A stretch of DNA of 64,000 bases, taken from Hymenobacter lapidiphilus (lineage in GTDB: Bacteria; Bacteroidota; Bacteroidia; Cytophagales; Hymenobacteraceae). The stretch is from contig NZ_JABKAU010000022.1 of the NCBI RefSeq assembly GCF_013377885.1, positions 1 to 64,000 of the forward strand, read 5' to 3'. The notes beneath the pieces are model-generated. The model saw only the letters and a program-made list of their open reading frames with translations. It had not been told where the DNA came from and made no database searches. How positions within the stretch are numbered: position 1 is the stretch's first letter; each line of letters starts with the position of its first letter. The translations under genes were made by a program, and so were the position numbers. Positions 59,372-64,000 of the stretch are shown here, piece after piece.

Positions 59372-62300
59372 TTACCGCGCGCAAATACCCCGATAGGCGC
59401 AGTACTGGCATTTATCGAGGTCGTCGGTTTTGCGGATGGGCTCGGCGGGGTCGAGGATTCGGCGCACCAGCTGGCCCAGCAGCTCCTCGCTGTGGTGCCC
59501 GAAATCCTGGCCCTCAGCCGTCAGAAAGCCCATGTCGGCCGACATGGGGCCGGCCGCCAGGTTGCGTAGCGAGATGATGGCCGCGTCGGCGGCGGGGCGG
59601 CCCTGCTGGGTTAGCAGGAAGCGGTAGAGCCAGAGCTGGCGCACTTTGTCGGCCGAAGGGGTGGCGTCGGTGAGCAGGCGCTCCACGGCCGCGGCCGGCG
59701 CTTCGTTGCGCTTCAGCAGTTGCAGGTGCGACTTCTCCACAAGACCCGACTTGTAATCTACCACCCGCAGGTCGCCGTTGGGCAGCTGGTCTACGCGGTC
59801 AGCGAGGCCGAACAGGTTCACGCGCAGCTTCTCGCCATCCTCCAGGGACACGTATACGGTAGCGTGCAGGGGTTCTTCGAGGCTCTGGATGCGTAAAGGC
59901 AGGGCGCCTTCCGTGTCGAGCAGGCTTTCGAGGTAGCGGCGCACCAGTTGCTTGGCCACCTGGCCCAGCACGTGGTTGAGGCCCTCGTCGGCGCGGGCGT
60001 GCCGGCCGGCTACCTCCTTGCGCAGGGCTTTGGCTACCATGATGGGGGCCAGAGCCAGCAAGCCCGGAATATCGGCGGCCGTGAGGGCCGGGGCACCGGG
60101 CGTCTGCTGCTGCGAGAAGGGCTGGAGCAGCTCCTCCAGCGCCTCATGCACCGCCGTCCCGAAGCCGTCGGGCCCGAGGGCTTCCTCCACCTCCTCATTC
60201 TCGCGGAAGCGGGCAATTCGCTGGAAATAGAACTGCAGCGAGCAGCCCAGGTATTGGTTGAGGGCGGTGGGCGAGAGGCCTTTCTGCAGCAGCTCCCGTA
60301 GCGCCAGCAGCATCCCGGCATCTTTTTCGAGAATTAAGTCAGTTGTTTGTTGCTGGTTGTCAGTTGTCAGGCTGTTCTGGTTGAAGCCTGCTGACTGCGC
60401 GCTTTCAACAACTGGCAACTGACAACCAGCAACTGACGACTCATCAGCCGTCACCGTCAAATCCAGCAGTTCCAGCTGGGGGTTCTGCAGGGCTAAGTCA
60501 TTCTCCAGCTGCAGCAGAAAGCGGCTTCGCTCGCCGGTGCGGGTGCCCTCGGCGCCGGGCAGGATGTGCAGCAGATCGACGTTGCGGGCGCGCTGGAGCA
60601 GGCGCCAGAACTGGTGGGCGGTGGCGGCCTCGTGGTCGGCGTAGGTGGGCAGGCCGAAGGTGGTCAGCACGTCGTACGGAAACAGGGAACTGTGGCGCTT
60701 GGGGGCCGGCAGCACGTTCTCGTTGCAGCTCAGGATGATGACGTGGTCGAAGTCGAGGGCCCGGGTTTCGAGCAGACCCATCACCTGCACATCGGCAATC
60801 GGCTCGCCGCTGAAGGGCAGGCGCGTGTTGCGCATCTGCTCGTACAGAAACCGCCGGAACGAGCGCACCGACAGCCGCTGCTCCCGGCAGTCGAACACCG
60901 AATGCAGCCGCTTGACGAGGGTGTAGAACAGGTACAGATACTCGGCCTCAATGGCCGAATGCTGGTCCTGGTAAGCCTTTTTGAGCAGGTCGATGAGCGT
61001 GTTGCAGGCCGCAATGATGTCGTCGCAGTTGTTCCAGGTGGCGAACAGAGCCGTCAGCAGCGGGTGGCCCTGGCCCAGCTCTACCAGTTCTTCGGCCGGC
61101 AGCAGCACCGCGTGGCGCTGCACAATGGCGCGGCACACCCGGTCGAGTAGGCCCAGCTGGGCCTCGGGCGTGTCGGGCTGCTTGTCGAGCCAGCTTTGGT
61201 AGCGGCGCAGAAACGGGTGCTGCAGCAGCTTGCTGACGGCCAAATGGTGGTAGCGGGGTACGCCGTAGCCCGTTTCCTGCGAGCCTTCGCGCACGCCGGT
61301 CAGGTGCACCTCAAACAGCAGATCCACGAGGTTGAACAGGGGCGTGCTCTGGAAATTGAGGCCCATGGTTACGTTGTACTCGGGCACCTCGCGGGGGGGC
61401 AGGCCATGGAGCACAGGCAGCAGCAGCGTTTCGTCGGGCAGTACCACGGCTACTTTGGCCGTGGGGTTGGCCTGGCGGGCGGCGGCCAGCAGCTGGCCGG
61501 CCAGCTTGCCCTGCATCGAGGAGTTGGCCACGCCCACCATGCGCACGGTGCGCGGCAACTGACGCAGCAGCTCGGCCGGCCCACCGAAGTTTTCCCAAGG
61601 CAAATCGAGCCGCTCCTGGTACTGGCGCAGGTGCTGGCCGGCGCGGTTGGGCGAACCGGGCTCGAGGTAGAACGCGTCGCCATCGAACAATACATCGGCC
61701 AGGCGGGCCTTGCGCAGGTGGCGGATGAGCCGCTCTTCGGCCTTCGACAGAAAACCCAGGCCCACGAACACGTGGCGGGGCAGGGTTTCGCCGGCTTCCA
61801 GCTGCTCGCGCACCCGGCGCTGGGCCAGCCGGTAGGCCAGCCCGGGGTAGGCTAGCCGGTCGCGCCGCATCCGCTTTTTCAGGCGCAGGTACACCTTGTC
61901 GAGGTCGTCCCAGAAGCGAAAGTAGGCCGTGGTGCTGCTCGGAAGCTGGAATTCGGCCCCCAGATCCCAGCGCTCCAGGGCCTTGGCCTGGCTTAGGTAC
62001 TCGAACACCTTGCGGGGCGAGGCCAGGTTCTGGTCGAGGCTCGAAAAGTCCTGCAGCAGCAGCGCCGACCAGCCCACAAACTGGTCGAAATCCAGCTGCG
62101 GGTCGATGTCCTGCAGAATCTCAAACAGCAGCAGCTGCAACGCAATCGGCTCCTCGACGCGCACACCAGCCAGCTCTACCATGTAGTCTTCCATCGAAGC
62201 CACCCGCGGGCTCCACACGGCCTGGCCGGCCTCGGCGGCCAGGCTCAGCTCGTTCTGCAGGTACACCACTGCCCGCCGCGTGGGCACCACCAGCACCAGC

Positions 62301-62449
62301 TCGGCCAGCTCGCCGCTGGGCCCGCCGTACTGGGCCACCAGCTCGCGGGCCACCCGGGTCAGGAAGGGCGTAGCGTCGGGCAAAGTGGCAGTGGGCGGCA
62401 GGGTGGGGACAGCGGCGAAAAGGGGCAGGTCGGGGAGGGTGGTGGGCAT
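59372..62449 (-). CDS. AddB-like PD-(D/E)XK nuclease/helicase-fold protein
   Basis: 1025 aa. N-terminal part resembles the UvrD-like fold of RecB/AddB subunits (LVLVVPTRRAVVYLQNELSL); C-terminal nuclease with GTAVHEALEELL (His about residue 768), FGLADRVDQL, VVDYKSGLVEKS and QLWLYRF. Cys at about 736 and Cys1014, 1017 and 1023 (CQYCAYRGIC) form the AddB-type 4Fe-4S site. It should act in double-strand-break processing with a RecB/AddA-type helicase, which is not in the window. Residues about 671-704 are encoded by a palindromic repeat inserted in frame (60338-60437). Confidence 0.85.
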   Translation of the reverse strand: MPTTLPDLPLFAAVPTLPPTATLPDATPFLTRVARELVAQYGGPSGELAELVLVVPTRRAVVYLQNELSLAAEAGQAVWSPRVASMEDYMVELAGVRVEEPIALQLLLFEILQDIDPQLDFDQFVGWSALLLQDFSSLDQNLASPRKVFEYLSQAKALERWDLGAEFQLPSSTTAYFRFWDDLDKVYLRLKKRMRRDRLAYPGLAYRLAQRRVREQLEAGETLPRHVFVGLGFLSKAEERLIRHLRKARLADVLFDGDAFYLEPGSPNRAGQHLRQYQERLDLPWENFGGPAELLRQLPRTVRMVGVANSSMQGKLAGQLLAAARQANPTAKVAVVLPDETLLLPVLHGLPPREVPEYNVTMGLNFQSTPLFNLVDLLFEVHLTGVREGSQETGYGVPRYHHLAVSKLLQHPFLRRYQSWLDKQPDTPEAQLGLLDRVCRAIVQRHAVLLPAEELVELGQGHPLLTALFATWNNCDDIIAACNTLIDLLKKAYQDQHSAIEAEYLYLFYTLVKRLHSVFDCREQRLSVRSFRRFLYEQMRNTRLPFSGEPIADVQVMGLLETRALDFDHVIILSCNENVLPAPKRHSSLFPYDVLTTFGLPTYADHEAATAHQFWRLLQRARNVDLLHILPGAEGTRTGERSRFLLQLENDLALQNPQLELLDLTVTADESSVAGCQLPVVESAQSAGFNQNSLTTDNQQQTTDLILEKDAGMLLALRELLQKGLSPTALNQYLGCSLQFYFQRIARFRENEEVEEALGPDGFGTAVHEALEELLQPFSQQQTPGAPALTAADIPGLLALAPIMVAKALRKEVAGRHARADEGLNHVLGQVAKQLVRRYLESLLDTEGALPLRIQSLEEPLHATVYVSLEDGEKLRVNLFGLADRVDQLPNGDLRVVDYKSGLVEKSHLQLLKRNEAPAAAVERLLTDATPSADKVRQLWLYRFLLTQQGRPAADAAIISLRNLAAGPMSADMGFLTAEGQDFGHHSEELLGQLVRRILDPAEPIRKTDDLDKCQYCAYRGICAR
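60338..60437. repeat. Palindromic repeat inserted in frame in AddB-like gene
   Basis: Arms GTTGCTGGTTGTCAGTTG and CAACTGACAACCAGCAAC surround about 50 bases. The unit GTTGTCAGTTG recurs as the outer arm of the repeat at 17403. It encodes about 34 residues rich in Gln, Thr and Ser (about residues 671-704) without stop or frameshift, between the helicase-like and nuclease parts. Confidence 0.75.
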
Positions 62450-62525
62450 GCGCGGCGGGTCAGAAAATCTACTTAAAGGTACAGTGCCTTTCGTTCAGAA
62501 ACCGGCTTATGCTCGCAGAAAAGCC

Positions 62526-62681
62526 CAAGTTGCGGAGTGAGTTGCGAAGAACGACGTAGGGGCGGGGCTTGCCCCCGCCCGCCGTTGCACAGTAGCGTTG
62601 AACGGCGGATAAAGGCCACAACGCCTCGTTTCAGGGCCGGGCGGGGGCAAGCCCCGCCCCTACATCGCCCTCCGCAACTTG
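62526..62681. repeat. GC-rich nested palindrome GTAGGGGCGGGGCTTGCCCCCGC
   Basis: The core arms GTAGGGGCGGGGCTTGCCCC and its complement pair fully; the outer CAAGTTGCGGAG/CTCCGCAACTTG pairs too, with an unpaired stretch between. It lies between divergent genes. It is the fourth copy of the family at 22614, 31043 and 45663. Confidence 0.85.
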
Positions 62682-62715
62682 AGTTACTAAAGAATTCTCT
62701 GATTTGTCTCATCGT

Positions 62716-63397
62716 ATGCCCTTCACCGTTCAACAAATCGTCATTCTGCCGCCGCCACCACCCACAGTTTCTTGGTGGGAGAACGCACGCAGCTTGGTAT
62801 TGCTGGCGCTGCTAGCCATACCGGTTCTGATTATAGGAGTAGGGGCGTTACTGGTACTGGGAATTGGTTACGGCATCTGGAGCGCTGGGGCGAAAATCAT
62901 CCTGCCCATCCGGAAGCTGTTCGGCTATCAGCCGCCGCCCGAGCCGCTGCCGATTCCGGAGGAGCCCGTAGTGCTGTTTGAAAACGAGCAGCTCCGCTTG
63001 CCTACCACTGAGCAGGAATCTGGGGCAGTTAGTCGGGAATTTGATCGGTGGTTTGAGGGGTGGGAGGACTTGGAGTACCAGGGAAACTTACCGGGCCCCT
63101 ACCGCCTGCATACTACGCCCGAAATTGCCGGTCTGCACGGGCAAATCGTGAGCGACTTATGCCGCGAGTGGTCCGACGGACTTTTTCCTGTAACTGGTGG
63201 AGCCGCATCCGGGGCAGGAGCCCGCCGTCACTACGTGGCTGATACACCTGGAACTGGATACCCTACGCTGGCACCGGGTAGCCGAAACGAACGACTTTTA
63301 CCTGCACCCAGATGCAGCGGGGCTGGAACATGGGGCGTTTGAGGGTCGGAACCCGGCGGGGGAAAGACTTGAGTTGCGAGTACAAACGGATGCTTAG
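62716..63397 (+). pseudogene. Frameshifted single-span membrane protein
   Basis: Frame 1 from the ATG at 62716 gives a Pro-rich start (VILPPPPPTVSWWENA), one membrane segment and a soluble part to about SDGLFPV (near 63192). The natural continuation is in the +1 frame: LVEPHPGQEPAVTTWLIHLE ... RLELRVQTDA, stop at 63397. Removing one A in the GTAACTGG at 63190-63197 joins them into a product of about 226 aa. Without that, frame 1 runs on to 63342 with low-sense sequence. Either a real single-base insertion or a sequencing error. No family recognised. Confidence 0.7.
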
Positions 63398-63417
63398 AAT
63401 CCGAACTCCCGTAGTAG

Positions 63418-64000
63418 TCACTCATTCACCGGCACTACGTAGCTAGCCAGCGAGCGGGCGGCCAGGGCTACGCTGATGAGGGTGAGCACGGCCGCCAGAA
63501 TGAAGGGTGCGCCGGGGAAATACACCGGGGCTGCGGGGCGGGTGAAGTAGGAGAACAGGCTCGTCATGAGCACCGGGCCCACGATGGAGGTGAGGCTCAT
63601 CAGGCTGGTGAGGGCGCCTTGCAGCTCGCCCTGCTCGTTGGCCGGCACCTGGCCCGAAATAATGCCCTGCAACGCCGGGCCGGCAATGCCACCCAGGCAA
63701 TAAGGCACCAGAAAGGCGAACATCATCCAGCCCTTACTGGCAAACGCGAACAGCACGAAGCCCAGCGCATACAGCAGCAAGCCCAGGTACACCGACCGTT
63801 TGGGGCCCAGCAGTGGGTTGATGCGCCGGATGAGCCCGCCCTGCACAACGGCCACCATTAGCCCGACGGCGGCCAGCGAGTAGCCCACCCACTTCTCGCT
63901 CCAGCTGAACTTCTCCATCACGTAGTACGTCCAGGTGCTCTGGGTGGCGTGGGCGGCTACATAAAGGAAGAGCAGCGAGGCCACCAGCCCCAGAATAACG
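63418..64000 (-). CDS. MFS transporter, TCR/Tet-like, partial
   Basis: The visible C-terminal part covers about 194 aa, and the frame stays open to the window edge, so the N-terminal half is outside. Hydrophobic helices alternate with [20 protein letters not shown] (an MFS loop-type motif) and [24 protein letters not shown] sequence (read as [20 protein letters not shown]), characteristic of TetA(class)/TCR drug-efflux carriers, in which a G-x-x-S-x-x-VP-x-x-E-Q-G-x-x-QG segment recurs. Probably a proton-driven exporter. The protein ends at YVVPVNE. Confidence 0.85.
   Translation of the reverse strand, partial: VILGLVASLLFLYVAAHATQSTWTYYVMEKFSWSEKWVGYSLAAVGLMVAVVQGGLIRRINPLLGPKRSVYLGLLLYALGFVLFAFASKGWMMFAFLVPYCLGGIAGPALQGIISGQVPANEQGELQGALTSLMSLTSIVGPVLMTSLFSYFTRPAAPVYFPGAPFILAAVLTLISVALAARSLASYVVPVNE

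Noticed and set aside
62704..63342. Reading the 62716 gene as an intact 212-residue protein
   Set aside because: The last ~50 residues are low-sense Gly/Ala/Arg sequence, while the +1 frame carries a far more protein-like continuation.

Overview
The window looks like chromosome from a GC-rich member of the Bacteroidota, most likely Cytophagales of the Hymenobacter type. This rests on several things seen in the sequence. Many genes carry TAnnTTTG-like -7 promoter elements. There are type IX secretion genes (a PorE-like OmpA protein and PorT) and a secreted substrate with a type IX sorting tail. A menaquinone-type UbiE/MenG methyltransferase and a DUF5606 protein are present, and start codons usually lack Shine-Dalgarno sequences. 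I found no rRNA, tRNA, CRISPR array, intact insertion sequence or prophage. Assignment to a genus is inference.

Layout. 0.3-7 kb: a carboxypeptidase-regulatory-like membrane protein, an APC amino acid permease, a large DUF3352-like protein and CorA. 7.2-14 kb: a surface-polysaccharide cluster (GNAT/FemAB-like protein, WzxE-like flippase, GT2 glycosyltransferase, and two divergent polytopic membrane proteins, one GT39-like). 14-22.4 kb: acyl-ACP desaturase, a lipoprotein, DUF427, another GNAT-like protein, a vWA/AAA+ ATPase pair, a small lipoprotein, cyclophilin and a fasciclin lipoprotein. 22.8-31 kb: mpl, dnaB interrupted by a full-length homing intein, a BNR-repeat type IX substrate, and gyrB. 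31-40.4 kb: housekeeping genes (rsgA, waaA, peroxiredoxin with a Fur-family regulator, enoyl-CoA hydratase, aspartokinase, fbp, DUF5606, a TonB-domain protein, engB). 40.4-51.8 kb: a possible small RNA, the porE-like gene, ubiE-porT, an SDR, an esterase, cdd, a saccharopine dehydrogenase-like gene, an ABC pair, trmN6 and rnhA. 52-64 kb: ClC channel, MscS, small membrane proteins, a yeast-type cytosine deaminase, a TonB-domain protein, a DegQ-like lipoprotein flanked by gene fragments, an AddB-like nuclease, a frameshifted gene and the end of an MFS transporter.

The most striking non-genic feature is the density of long palindromes between genes. At least nine elements share one outer-arm pattern, roughly YGTCAT-nnn-GAGCG-n-AGCGAAG, yet each has its own self-complementary interior. 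A second GC-rich family (GTAGGGGCGGGGCTTG core) occurs four times with further paired outer arms. Other repeats start at stop codons, and one palindrome lies in frame inside the AddB-like gene. Other points worth following are the intein in the DnaB P-loop, a degenerate copy of the AddB-like 3' end that, together with an HNH-nuclease remnant, brackets degQ, three promoters exactly 4 bases from a start codon (probably leaderless mRNAs), and a promoter-hairpin-terminator unit upstream of the porE-like gene.
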